Assembly (NCBI RefSeq): GCF_005144745.1
Contig: NZ_SWKK01000004.1
Span: forward strand, 434,001 to 498,000
Source: Flavobacterium sp. ASW18X
Lineage (GTDB): Bacteria > Bacteroidota > Bacteroidia > Flavobacteriales > Flavobacteriaceae
Direction of reading: 5' to 3'
Length of the DNA: 64,000 bases
The notes below the pieces were generated by a model. It made no database searches. It had not been told where the DNA came from and worked only from the letters and a program-made list of their open reading frames with translations. Positions 36,891 through 45,800 of this stretch are shown here, one piece after another. The translations under genes and the position numbers were made by a program. Each line of letters begins with the position of its first letter. Position 1 is the first letter of the stretch.

Positions 36891-37940
36891 TTAACTCAGA
36901 ACCAATTCTAAAGTTCTACCTCTATTTATCTTTCCCGTCTCTGTTTCAATAAATTGAGGTGTAAAGAAAATCTTTTTGGGGTACTCCAATTTTTCAAGAG
37001 ATTGAAGCGAATTTAACTTGGCTACAATTTCTTCTTCCATTGTGGGGTTCCCCTCCAATAACAATACCAGTTGGTTGCCAAAGGTATCATCGGGTAAACC
37101 CGCTACAAAAAAACGACGGCTAAGTACTTCGGCATATTTTTTTTCGATACGTTCTGGAATTAATTTAACTCCGCCAGAATTTATCACATTATCCCACCTT
37201 CCTAGCCATTTAAATTTGTATTGATTTACTAGCTCTACTATATCATTGGTGACAATAGGTGTGTCTGCAACTTTTGGGACGTTTATTACTAAACATCCTC
37301 TATCATCTTTACTTACGCTTACTTGCGGTAAACAAGTAAAATAATCTTGATTAATTTTTTTTAGGGCGATGTGTGTTATCGTTTCCGTCATACCGTAACT
37401 TTCATAGCTTTCTACAGGAAGACTTACTAGTTTTTTTCTAAGCGACTCGGAAACTGCTGCACCACCAATTAAAACCGATTCCACCCGGTGTAATTCTTTC
37501 AAAGATTGTTCTACTTGTGCAGGAATCATAGCAACAAAATCAAACCTGCCTTCCAGCGCAGCTAATGGCGTTAAACTAGGAGATACCATGCTTATATTCC
37601 ACCCCAGTACCAAGGCTCTTACCAACATCATCTTACCGGCAATATATTGTGCAGGTAAACATAGTAGCGTTCTGCTATTAGGTCCTAAATTAAAATAAGC
37701 TCCTGTTGCCATGGCAGAATTTACCATATGTTTTTTTTGCAAACGGATTAACTTAGGAGCGCCTGTAGAACCAGAGGTTTGTACCTCAATAGTTGTAGAA
37801 TCTGCTAACCATTGCATTAAAAAATCACCGATGTCCCTCCTATAGTCAATTTCTGAAGTTCTATAATTCTTTGCCAAGGCAAGTAAACCTTTAGCATCGT
37901 ATGCAATTTCGTCTAATTTAAAGTTGGGATGAATCTCCAT
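36891..37940 (-). CDS. menE: O-succinylbenzoate-CoA ligase (short MenE type)
   Basis: A 349-residue acyl-adenylate-forming ligase, shorter than the usual 450-plus residues but typical of Bacteroidota MenE. Seen: the P-loop-like VQTSGSTGAPKLIRL, YESYGMTETITH (the A5 motif), WLGRWDNVINSGGVKL and the catalytic lysine in ETGKINRG near the C-terminus. It joins CoA to o-succinylbenzoate in menaquinone synthesis. It overlaps the CPBP protease gene by 23 bases, which in turn overlaps menC, forming a three-gene operon. Confidence 0.88.
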   Translation of the reverse strand: MEIHPNFKLDEIAYDAKGLLALAKNYRTSEIDYRRDIGDFLMQWLADSTTIEVQTSGSTGAPKLIRLQKKHMVNSAMATGAYFNLGPNSRTLLCLPAQYIAGKMMLVRALVLGWNISMVSPSLTPLAALEGRFDFVAMIPAQVEQSLKELHRVESVLIGGAAVSESLRKKLVSLPVESYESYGMTETITHIALKKINQDYFTCLPQVSVSKDDRGCLVINVPKVADTPIVTNDIVELVNQYKFKWLGRWDNVINSGGVKLIPERIEKKYAEVLSRRFFVAGLPDDTFGNQLVLLLEGNPTMEEEIVAKLNSLQSLEKLEYPKKIFFTPQFIETETGKINRGRTLELVLS

Positions 37941-38859
37941 TTTCTAAAGCAAGAAATTCTTGTTCGCTAAGCACGCGGCCAAATAGTTTTTCTTTCCAAT
38001 TCTGCCATTTGTATTTTTTACTGAATACAAAAAGCAAGAAAGGAAAAACTACAAAAACCGGAATCATTACGTCCCATCCTAGAATAGGTTCTGAAACGTC
38101 TGTATAAATTGAATCGGTCTGAAAAGCCGTCCACTCCGCGGTTACTAGTAACGCTGTGATTAAATTATTAGCAGCATGAAAACCTAATGCCAATTCTAAA
38201 CCTTCATCCATGAGCGTCATAATTCCCAAGAAGAAACCTGTACCTATGTAATAAACCATAATACCAAATCCTAGTTTTTCAACTTCCGGATTAGCTATAT
38301 GCATTAAGCCAAATAGTGTAGAAGTTACTATTAAAGGTACCCACCTATTTTTTGCAAATAGGCCTAAGCCTTGCATCATATGCCCTCTAAATAAATACTC
38401 CTCAAAACTCGTTTGTAGTGGTACCAGGGCAATTGCTATAATTGCCAATGGGATAAACTTTTTTAGCTCAAACGTAAGTTTGTAATCTTCTGGTGAGGCA
38501 TAAACATCTACCATGGTTAATACAATAGTTATTAGACCCCAGAGGCCAAATGCAAAAAATATACGTTTCCAATCAATCTTTTTTCTAGAGGTCGTTAAGG
38601 ATGTTAGGGATTGCCCATGAACAAGCCATGTCCACCCAAGAACCACAAAAAGACCAACAACCAATGGCAATAAAAGCACAATTAACACTAGGTTTTTTCC
38701 TAGTTGATTTATCATTGTTGCCATGGCATCATCCACATTAATATCCGAATTGATGGTTACAATGTAATTGAAAATCATAAAACCAATAAAACCTGCTGGT
38801 ATGATAATATACTTCCACAAACCAGGAAGCTTGCTTTTATACCCTTGTTCTATGTACAT
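37918..38859 (-). CDS. CPBP family intramembrane glutamic endopeptidase
   Basis: A 313-residue polytopic membrane protein with about eight hydrophobic segments. The CPBP/Abi motifs are present: FEEYLFRGHMMQ (catalytic EE and R), FGLMHIAN (FxxxH) and GFHAANN (H). Such Rce1-like proteases cleave membrane-embedded or prenylated substrates. It is embedded between menE and menC with overlaps on both sides (23 and 10 bases), so it is translated with them, though a link to menaquinone is not known. Confidence 0.88.
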   Translation of the reverse strand: MYIEQGYKSKLPGLWKYIIIPAGFIGFMIFNYIVTINSDINVDDAMATMINQLGKNLVLIVLLLPLVVGLFVVLGWTWLVHGQSLTSLTTSRKKIDWKRIFFAFGLWGLITIVLTMVDVYASPEDYKLTFELKKFIPLAIIAIALVPLQTSFEEYLFRGHMMQGLGLFAKNRWVPLIVTSTLFGLMHIANPEVEKLGFGIMVYYIGTGFFLGIMTLMDEGLELALGFHAANNLITALLVTAEWTAFQTDSIYTDVSEPILGWDVMIPVFVVFPFLLFVFSKKYKWQNWKEKLFGRVLSEQEFLALENGDSSQL

Positions 38860-39902
38860 AAATTATTTATTAAGTCTGCCTGCCAAGTTAACTCTTTTCT
38901 ATAAAACAACTTACCATTACTTACTTCTAGAGGAGATTTAAAATTATTGGTAAACAAACTCCCTGTACCCAATCCTTGAGGCATAGTTGAGTTTAATGTA
39001 GCGGTCCACTGTGCAATAGCATTAAGCCCAATATTACTTTCTAGAGCACTGGTAATCCACCAGCCAATGTTTAATTTATTGGCTAGTTGTATCCACTCCA
39101 AACTTCCTTTAAAACCACCTATTAAACTGGGTTTTAAAATAATATACTGCGGTCTTACAGTTTGCAATAATTCTTCCTTTTTTGTTTCGTCAAAGACACC
39201 TATAAGTTCCTCGTCCAGTGCTATAGGTATTGGAGTATCCTTGCATAACGATGTCATGTTTTGCCATTGACCTTGTTTTATAGGCTGTTCTATAGAGTGT
39301 AAATTAAATACAGCTAATTTTTTTAATTTACCTATAGCCTCTTCAGGAGCAAAAGCACCATTAGCATCTACGCGTAATTCAATGGTATTAGCATCGTAAA
39401 CGCTACGTATTCCTTTTAAAATGGCTAGTTCTGAATCAAAATCTATAGCGCCAATTTTCATTTTAATACATTTGAAGCCAGACTTTAACTTTTCTTCTAC
39501 TTGCTGTAGCATAAAATCTGTGTCTCCCATCCAAATAAGACCATTAATAGGGATTGGGACTTCTTTCTGCGTAAAATCAGACTTAAAAAGCAAAAATGGG
39601 TCACTAGAATGGACTGACAAAAAAGCTTGTTCTAAACCAAATTGTATGGATGGAAAAGCGGTTAATTCTGCCAGCAGACTGTCTAATCCTAATTGGATAT
39701 TTGCGCATACCCATTTCAACTTTTCTTCATAGTCTGGGCGGTCATCAATACTTAATCCTCTTAATAATCCGCATTCACCAATACCAATTTTAGTATCGTT
39801 TTGCAACAGGATAAACCAAGTTTCTTTTTGTGTTAGAACACCCCTAGAAGTTCCGCTAGGTCTCTTAAAATCTAAAATGTATTTTTTATAGGTAGCTTTC
39901 AT
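38850..39902 (-). CDS. menC: o-Succinylbenzoate synthase
   Basis: A 350-residue enolase-superfamily enzyme that dehydrates SHCHC to o-succinylbenzoate. The catalytic and metal residues can be placed: Lys in CIKMKIGA, Asp in RVDANGAF, Glu in HSIEQPI, Asp in ALDEELIG and Lys in YIILKPSLIGG. I start at the ATG at 39902; an 11-codon longer reading uses TTG. Divergent from an SDR gene across a 42-base gap; a TAAATTTG on the minus strand at 39911-39918 is only 9 bases before the start. Confidence 0.9.
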   Translation of the reverse strand: MKATYKKYILDFKRPSGTSRGVLTQKETWFILLQNDTKIGIGECGLLRGLSIDDRPDYEEKLKWVCANIQLGLDSLLAELTAFPSIQFGLEQAFLSVHSSDPFLLFKSDFTQKEVPIPINGLIWMGDTDFMLQQVEEKLKSGFKCIKMKIGAIDFDSELAILKGIRSVYDANTIELRVDANGAFAPEEAIGKLKKLAVFNLHSIEQPIKQGQWQNMTSLCKDTPIPIALDEELIGVFDETKKEELLQTVRPQYIILKPSLIGGFKGSLEWIQLANKLNIGWWITSALESNIGLNAIAQWTATLNSTMPQGLGTGSLFTNNFKSPLEVSNGKLFYRKELTWQADLINNLCT

Positions 39903-39944
39903 AGCAAGAGCAAATTTAACTATATTCTGCAGCAAAATTGTACC

Positions 39945-40739
39945 ATGAATAGAATTGACGGTAAAGTAGTTTGGCTAACTGGGGCATCTTCCGGAATTGG
40001 AAAAGCACTTGCACTACATTTAAGTGCTAAGAATTGTAAACTTATCTTATCTGCTCGGAATACTAATAATTTAGAGCAGGTGCGCTTAAGCTGTAGTAAT
40101 CCAGACAAGATTGTTGTATTACCTTTAGATTTAGAACAAGTAGCTACTTTTCCTATAATGGCGGAAAAGGCATTATCTTTTTTTGGTAAGATTGATGTTT
40201 TGATTAATAATGCTGGCATTAGCCAACGCTCTCTTATTTTAGAGACCGAACTAAGCGTGTATAAAAAGCTTATGGATATTAATTACTTAGGTACTATAGC
40301 ATTAAGCAAAGCACTACTCCCCTATTTTGTACAACAAGGATTTGGCCAATTTGCTGTAATAACTAGTTTGATGGGTAAATTTGCCTCTCCCTATAGGTCT
40401 GGGTATTGTGGTGCGAAGCATGCGCTACACGGTTTTTTCGATGCATTACGAATGGAACATGAAAAAGATGGTATACAGGTATGCTTAGTATGCCCAGGAT
40501 TTGTAGCTACCGAAATTGCTAAGAATGCGGTTGTTGGTGATGGTTCTAAACAAGGTAAAAATGACGACGCAACAGCAAATGGAATGCCACCCAATAGCTT
40601 TGCAACACAAATGGTACGTGCTTTAGAAAAACAAAAATTCGAGGTATATATAGGAGGAAAAGAAACAAAAGGAATTTTCCTAAAACGTTTCTTTCCCAAG
40701 CTGTTACACAGAATAGTTTTAAAAAGTGCAGTACGTTGA
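39945..40739 (+). CDS. SDR family NAD(P)-dependent oxidoreductase
   Basis: A 264-residue classical short-chain dehydrogenase. Cofactor loop TGASSGIGKALA, NNAGIS, the active-site Ser in AVITSLMGK and the YCGAKHAL catalytic Tyr/Lys pair are all present. The C-terminal part (EVYIGGKETKGIFLKRFFPK) resembles DltE/YqjQ-like SDRs. Substrate unknown. It lies convergent with the kinase gene, whose stop is four bases away, and opposite to the men genes. Confidence 0.88.
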   Translation: MNRIDGKVVWLTGASSGIGKALALHLSAKNCKLILSARNTNNLEQVRLSCSNPDKIVVLPLDLEQVATFPIMAEKALSFFGKIDVLINNAGISQRSLILETELSVYKKLMDINYLGTIALSKALLPYFVQQGFGQFAVITSLMGKFASPYRSGYCGAKHALHGFFDALRMEHEKDGIQVCLVCPGFVATEIAKNAVVGDGSKQGKNDDATANGMPPNSFATQMVRALEKQKFEVYIGGKETKGIFLKRFFPKLLHRIVLKSAVR

Positions 40740-40743
40740 ACCT

Positions 40744-42708
40744 TTAATAAAAATTGAACCAATAACGTACCCCTTGCGTAGTACGGTCTACATTTAATTT
40801 AGATTTAAGCTGATTTACCAGACGGTTCATCAATCTAAAGCCCATAGATGAGTTACTACGCTCGTCCATGTCTTCTGGTAAGCCAATTCCATTATCTGAA
40901 TATTCAAAATAGCCTTGATCCCCTTCTTTTCTAAGGTGGATATAAATTTTACCATTGTCATCTCCTTCTGGAAAAGCGTATTTGAACGTGTTAGAAACCA
41001 ATTCATTTAAAATTAATCCAAACGGAATAGCACGGTCTATATCTAGCTCTGTTCCCTCTGCATCTACAGTAATGTTTATGTTATGCCCTCCTTTTTTGTA
41101 GACCGACTGTACACTATTAATCAAGCTCTCTATATAGCCTTGCATTTCAATGTATGAAAGGTCTTCATTCTGATAAAGTTTTTGGTGAATCAGGGCCATA
41201 GCCTTCACCCTACTTTTACCTTCTTCCAAAGCCTCTATAGCAGCTTTGCTTTTGGTGTTTCTAGTTTGCAAACTCAATAAGCTAGAAACCATTTGTAGAT
41301 TATTTTTAACTCTATGGTGTATTTCTCTAAGTAGGGATTCTTTCTCTTTCAAAGAATCTTCTATAAAATGCTTTTGCTCTGCAATTAATCTTTGGTTTTT
41401 TATACTTTTTGCATAAGCATATACCAATCCTATCAATCCTAAAACAGTAAATACCAAGGATATAAGAACCAAATAAATACGCTCATCCTTTGCTTTAAGG
41501 TCGTTTCTAATTTTTTCGTTGGCAACTTTTTGCTCGTTAATCAGTTTTCTAGAATTTTCTAAATCAGAAGTCCCAACTATGGCCACCAACTGCTGTTTTA
41601 AAATAGATACTTCTGTAGCTTTTAATGAATCTTTTATAAAAGCATTTCGTTTATAAAATTGTGCCGCACTTTTATAGTTTTCTATCTTGTCATAATATGC
41701 AGCCAAAAGTCTATTTCTTTTGATTTGCTGCTCTACATTAATAACTTCAAACTCTTCTTCTAAAAGTTTTTTTGCTGTTTTGTTATTATCTAATTGAAGA
41801 TGTGCTTCTGCCAGATTTAAAGTATTTTCTATAATCGCAGGGCTAAATTCTCCCTGATTAAACTCTTTAAAGGTTTTAATACTACTATTTAAGTTAGGTA
41901 TTGCCTCTATATATTGTTTTAACAGTACTTGACTCTTCCCTATATTTCCTTCTACTTCTGCGCGTAATGCTTCCGCTTTAAATATCTCACCTTCAGATTT
42001 CTGAATTGAGATATCATTTACATATAAATTTAAAAACGATATAGATTTATTAAACTCATTTAAAGCGGTAGGTGCACTTTTATCTTGATATAAATAGTAC
42101 CCAACTTTATTATAAAACTCTGCAAATGCATAATAATCATTATCCGGAATGGTAGGTTTAACATCCATTATATATTGCTTCATGGCTTGTCTATACAGAC
42201 CCATACTAGCATAAATATCATAGAACGCTACATTTTCTGTGAGGCCTAATCCCTTTTTTAGTTCTCTAATCTCTATCTGCTTATCGTACATCTGCAGCTT
42301 ATGGTAATTCTCATCCATAAGCTCTAATAATAAGGTCATCTTATTTAAATCGACCGTATCAGTTTTATTGTACAATTCTTTTGCTATCGCGATACTTTTA
42401 TCATTATCCCCAATATCACTATACAACTTGGCCTCCATAAGTTTATATGCCATTATACCCGTGCTATCATTGGTTTTTTCTGAAGTGTTTAAGGAAACAC
42501 GTACAGATTCTAACCAATCATAAGCAGAACTTTGTGTATATCTATTAGGAGTTTTAAAAAAGTAATCTAGTTTCTCCTCTGGACTAGTAAACTCTTGAAA
42601 TTGATCTAGTGGATTTTCTGTTTTGTTGGTCGTTTGCGCACAAAGCAGATATCCTCCAAAAATTAAAGAGAAGAAGAAGGTTAATACTGTTTGTTTCTTT
42701 GGTTTCAT
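40744..42708 (-). CDS. TPR-containing HisKA_2 sensor histidine kinase
   Basis: A 654-residue sensor kinase. Signal sequence, about 380 residues of TPR-like helical repeats in the periplasm, a membrane helix near residues 415-435 (IYLVLISLVFTVLGLIGLVY), then a cytoplasmic HisKA_2 dimerisation domain with EIHHRVKNNLQMVSSLLSLQ (His about 464-465) and a HATPase with N box NELVSNTFKYAF and G1 DNGIGLP; the end MGFRLMNRLVNQL is a reduced G2 region. It probably phosphorylates the LytTR regulator about 630 bases upstream. Confidence 0.9.
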   Translation of the reverse strand: MKPKKQTVLTFFFSLIFGGYLLCAQTTNKTENPLDQFQEFTSPEEKLDYFFKTPNRYTQSSAYDWLESVRVSLNTSEKTNDSTGIMAYKLMEAKLYSDIGDNDKSIAIAKELYNKTDTVDLNKMTLLLELMDENYHKLQMYDKQIEIRELKKGLGLTENVAFYDIYASMGLYRQAMKQYIMDVKPTIPDNDYYAFAEFYNKVGYYLYQDKSAPTALNEFNKSISFLNLYVNDISIQKSEGEIFKAEALRAEVEGNIGKSQVLLKQYIEAIPNLNSSIKTFKEFNQGEFSPAIIENTLNLAEAHLQLDNNKTAKKLLEEEFEVINVEQQIKRNRLLAAYYDKIENYKSAAQFYKRNAFIKDSLKATEVSILKQQLVAIVGTSDLENSRKLINEQKVANEKIRNDLKAKDERIYLVLISLVFTVLGLIGLVYAYAKSIKNQRLIAEQKHFIEDSLKEKESLLREIHHRVKNNLQMVSSLLSLQTRNTKSKAAIEALEEGKSRVKAMALIHQKLYQNEDLSYIEMQGYIESLINSVQSVYKKGGHNINITVDAEGTELDIDRAIPFGLILNELVSNTFKYAFPEGDDNGKIYIHLRKEGDQGYFEYSDNGIGLPEDMDERSNSSMGFRLMNRLVNQLKSKLNVDRTTQGVRYWFNFY

Positions 42709-42875
42709 ATAATAGTCTACGTAATTCTGTGTTCAATTATTGTCAATTGGCATAAAAACTTGCGATAAAACGTTCACTTTTATCATTTTAAATGCCAATA
42801 CATAGCTTTAGAGGGAAAATTTGCGCAAAATTAACATCCTGACGTCTATTTTAAAGCCAAAAAGTCCTTAAAAAA

Positions 42876-42902
42876 AGACTGTGCATGCAAGATGCACAGT
42901 CT
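42876..42902 (-). terminator. Orphan terminator hairpin
   Basis: Perfect 11-base stem (AGACTGTGCAT / ATGCACAGTCT), 5-base loop; on the minus strand it is followed by seven T. No complete minus-strand gene precedes it. Confidence 0.75.
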
Positions 42903-42911
42903 GCCATTCAA

Positions 42912-43037
42912 TTAATATTTAAAGATAAGATTTGGGTGTTCCTTAAGAACAGTATCAAAAGTAGGCCTATTTAGAAAGGCATCCTTTAATATGTTGTGAA
43001 AGAGAGTTATTTTGTTGTGAAAGGTAACAGCACAGAA
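42912..43037 (-). pseudogene. Open-frame fragment ending at an orphan terminator
   Basis: A minus-strand frame of 41 codons with no ATG, GTG or TTG at its upstream end, whose stop codon lies 10 bases before a perfect terminator hairpin. The composition (LKDAFLNRPTFDTVLKEHPN) looks protein-like. It could be the end of a decayed gene, or chance. No family recognised. Confidence 0.25.
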
Positions 43038-43100
43038 TTAGTCTTGCTTTTGGTCGGTTTTCAACGCTATAAAAAGAGCTTTTGTTTGTAATTAAAAAAC

Positions 43101-43133
43101 AGAAAGGTCTCGCTTTACCAACGAGACCTTTCT
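43101..43133. terminator. Terminator-like hairpin without an assigned gene
   Basis: 12-base stem (AGAAAGGTCTCG / CGAGACCTTTCT) with a 9-base loop; a T run follows on the minus strand (GTTTTTTAATT). Confidence 0.65.
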
Positions 43134-43286
43134 TACGAGAACACTATATGAAAATGAAAAAATTATACTTGTTTTTAGAATTTTAATTACACTCCAAAAG
43201 TACCTACACATACCATTTTAAAATAATATATGTTGCAAAGGAATGGTAAGTTGTGGTGTAGCTTATAAAAGTTGATTTTTAAATAA

Positions 43287-43316
43287 AAAAAGCACCTAAT
43301 TACTTAGGTGCTTTTT
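43287..43316 (-). terminator. Intrinsic terminator of the LytTR regulator gene
   Basis: 13-base stem (AAAAAGCACCTAA / TTAGGTGCTTTTT) with a TTAC loop, 23 bases after the regulator's stop on the minus strand. Confidence 0.85.
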
Positions 43317-43338
43317 ATACTTTTTAAGTGGTATTAGT

Positions 43339-44100
43339 TTACGAATTCATACTAGAGATAATGAATTCTTTAAATTCTTTGGAAATTGGGATCAATTGAT
43401 TATTAATCATTATGTCTTTAGAATTAATAGCATCAATGTGGTCTACATTTACAATGTAAGACTTATGCGCTCTAAAAAACTTATCCTTTGGTAGTTTCTC
43501 TAAATAATCTTTTAGAGGCGAACGTACTAAAAACTTTTTATCTACCGTATTTACTTCTAAATAGACATTATCCGCCTTTATAAATTGAATATCGCCAAAC
43601 TGAATTCTATAGTATAAATGTTGTTTCTTAACGAAAATAGAATCCTTAAGTACAGAATTAGAAGTAAATCCTTCTTCTCCTGCCTTGTTTTCTAAATCAG
43701 TTTTTTCTGCAGCCTTTTGGGCATAATTAAAATTAGATAATGCTATTTCTATAGAAGTATATAAATCTTGTTGCTCAAAAGGTTTAACCAAGTAGCCGTC
43801 TGGTTTAACCGTCTTAGCATTTTCTACGGTTGCTTTATCAGAGTTAGAGGTTACAAAAATGAATGGTATGTTATAGTTCTTACGTATATGCTTCCCTAAA
43901 TCAATACCAGTTTTATCTGATGCTAAAATGATATCTATCAATACAAGATCTACGTGATTGTTCTTAAGCACTTCAACTGCTTGCTCATATACAATTACAT
44001 TGTCCACAACCTCATATCCAATCTCTTCTAACATTGATTGCATATCATCTGCGATGATTACATTATCCTCTACAATAAGTATCTTTATAGGATGTTCCAA
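43339..44100 (-). CDS. LytTR family response regulator
   Basis: A 253-residue two-component regulator. The receiver domain has the acidic pair in ILIVEDNVII, the phospho-acceptor Asp in VDLVLIDIIL, Thr/Ser in FIFVTSNSD and Lys in GYLVKPFEQQ. The C-terminal LytTR DNA-binding domain covers about residues 155-250 (IQFIKADNVYLEV, KFFRAHKSYIVNVDHI). The only usable start is TTG (44098-44100), since a stop codon lies upstream in frame. Its likely partner is the HisKA_2 kinase downstream. It sits 34 bases downstream of menA's end region on the same strand. Confidence 0.92.
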   Translation of the reverse strand: MEHPIKILIVEDNVIIADDMQSMLEEIGYEVVDNVIVYEQAVEVLKNNHVDLVLIDIILASDKTGIDLGKHIRKNYNIPFIFVTSNSDKATVENAKTVKPDGYLVKPFEQQDLYTSIEIALSNFNYAQKAAEKTDLENKAGEEGFTSNSVLKDSIFVKKQHLYYRIQFGDIQFIKADNVYLEVNTVDKKFLVRSPLKDYLEKLPKDKFFRAHKSYIVNVDHIDAINSKDIMINNQLIPISKEFKEFIISSMNS

Positions 44101-44134
44101 AATAGGATGGTTTTAGATATGTTTAACATCAAAA

Positions 44135-45043
44135 TTACAAAAAATAATTCATAGCAAAATAAATTAACATTGCAAGACTAAAGGTACTCAATGCTAATTT
44201 TTTAAGCTCTGGATCTAAATCCTTAGGTGCAGCAGTTCGCCAGACTTTGCTAAGGTGCAAGCCTATAACTATATAGGGTATAAAAATCCAAAGAATTGCT
44301 ACAGAATTTAAACTTAAATACCAATAGATTAGCAAACAAACAAGACTAATAAACACGAGTAAAGAATGGTAAATTTTACCGTTCCTATATCCCATTTTTA
44401 CAACCAAGGTTTGTTTACCACTATTAGTATCTGAGTTTACATCTCTAAGATTATTTAAGTTGAGTACGCCAACACACAAAAATCCTATGGTTATGGCTGG
44501 TAAAACAGCAGCCCAATCTATCCCTTTTTCATACAAAAAAATGGTCCCCAATACAGCCAACAAGCCGAAGAATAAAAAAACAAATACATCGCCCATTCCT
44601 CTATAGCCATATGCATTATCTCCTACTGTATATTTAATTGCCGCCCAAACCGATGCCATACCAAGAAATAGAAAGAGTAAAACAAAAAGGAGTTCGTTTA
44701 AATTAAAGGCGCATAAAATTAAACTTACGGCTAAGACAAGACTAATTATTGCCGTTGTAATAATACCTTTTTTCAATTCCTTATCCGTCAACAAACCACT
44801 TTGTAAAGCCCTAGCTGGACCTAAACGCTCCTCATTATCCGTACCTTTTACGCCATCACCATAGTCATTGGCAAAGTTTGATAATATTTGAAATGCTATT
44901 GTAGTGAGCAAACAAAGTGTAAAAAGTAAATTGTCCTGAAAACCCTTATAATTAGCAATGGCTGTGCCAACTATTATTCCAGATACGGATAAAGGCAGCG
45001 TACGAAGGCGCGCTGCACTTAACCAAGCCTTAACTTTTTTCAA
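44135..45043 (-). CDS. menA: 1,4-Dihydroxy-2-naphthoate polyprenyltransferase
   Basis: A 302-residue UbiA-family prenyltransferase with about nine membrane segments, which attaches the isoprenoid tail to DHNA. The first Asp-rich motif is NFANDYGDGVKGTDNEERLG and the second NLRDVNSDTNSGK. The N-terminus AWLSAARLRTLPLSVSGI is typical of MenA. The start is TTG at 45043, two bases after the preceding gene's stop; no ATG is available, as an in-frame stop lies upstream. Confidence 0.92.
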   Translation of the reverse strand: MKKVKAWLSAARLRTLPLSVSGIIVGTAIANYKGFQDNLLFTLCLLTTIAFQILSNFANDYGDGVKGTDNEERLGPARALQSGLLTDKELKKGIITTAIISLVLAVSLILCAFNLNELLFVLLFLFLGMASVWAAIKYTVGDNAYGYRGMGDVFVFLFFGLLAVLGTIFLYEKGIDWAAVLPAITIGFLCVGVLNLNNLRDVNSDTNSGKQTLVVKMGYRNGKIYHSLLVFISLVCLLIYWYLSLNSVAILWIFIPYIVIGLHLSKVWRTAAPKDLDPELKKLALSTFSLAMLIYFAMNYFL

Positions 45044-45045
45044 TT

Positions 45046-45645
45046 CTAGTAGGGGTCTTCTATTTGTAATCTTTTACCATCTTGATAGGATGCCACAAAG
45101 GCATCATTAAAGCCTAAATCTACTAGTTCTTTTCTAAACTTTTGAGCTTCTTCTAGTGTTTCAAAAGTACCCAAAGAATAGGCATAAAATGGATTGGTCT
45201 TAACAAAAAGGGTGTTAGTTAATGCTTCTGATGCTAAAGTAGCGTTGTTTTCTACAAAAGACTTTATTTGAACCGAATAAATTTTTTCCTTTTCTAAGTA
45301 TTGCTTGGCTAAATAAAATTCGTTAACCAAACTCAATTCTTGGTTTTGCTCTTTAAGATTATCTATTCTGGCTTTAATTGCATCTAAACTGTCTATGGAA
45401 ACCAATAGGTTGTTTTGATTTCTGTTAGATTTGCTTATTCCTAAGCCAGCAGAAAAAGAAGTTATACCAATTAATCCCAAGACAAAAAGTGTAGTAATAC
45501 CCACAAGAATATTACGTTGAATTCGGATTTTCTTTAAATCTTTATTCTTGAACTTAATTTGATCAAGTAATCTTTCATTTATAATTTGAGACTTTTCTAT
45601 ATCCTTATGTAAGTCTAATAAATCATTTTCTTCTATAAAAGGCAT
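45046..45645 (-). CDS. Membrane-anchored protein with SPOR-like C-terminus
   Basis: 199 residues: a cytoplasmic charged N-terminus, one membrane segment near 47-68 (ILVGITTLFVLGLIGITSFS), a short coiled coil (DSLDAIKARIDNLKEQNQEL) and a C-terminal region resembling a SPOR domain (YAYSLGTFETLEEAQKFRKE, then GFNDAFVASYQDGKRL). SPOR domains bind denuded septal peptidoglycan. Two bases upstream of menA, so cotranscribed with it. The fold assignment is by pattern only. Confidence 0.65.
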   Translation of the reverse strand: MPFIEENDLLDLHKDIEKSQIINERLLDQIKFKNKDLKKIRIQRNILVGITTLFVLGLIGITSFSAGLGISKSNRNQNNLLVSIDSLDAIKARIDNLKEQNQELSLVNEFYLAKQYLEKEKIYSVQIKSFVENNATLASEALTNTLFVKTNPFYAYSLGTFETLEEAQKFRKELVDLGFNDAFVASYQDGKRLQIEDPY

Positions 45646-45800
45646 GTTGTTCTGGGGGTTATTCGTTCTACTCCTCTTCGCTCTCTAATATTTTATATTA
45701 CAACAGCATTATGTTGCAAAATTAGAATTTTTAAGAAAAGTTAAAAAATATACTAGTCTATTTCTAAAATAATAGGTATGAATTAATTATGCAAACAAAC

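Larger units (their letters stand above)
42709..43338. other. 630-base intergenic stretch between the kinase and its regulator
   Basis: No complete gene. The stretch holds three hairpins (42876-42902, 43101-43133, 43287-43316), a minus-strand open frame of 41 codons without a start (42912-43037), a direct repeat of TGTTGTGAAAG at 42992-43002 and 43013-43023, and a 12-codon plus-strand frame from 43147. Only the last hairpin is explained by a neighbouring gene. Confidence 0.6.

Noticed and set aside
43147-43185. 12-codon plus-strand frame that looks like the start of a signal peptide (MKMKKLYLFLEF)
   Set aside because: Too short, with no continuation in any frame and no downstream gene on that strand; a leader peptide would need a gene to regulate.
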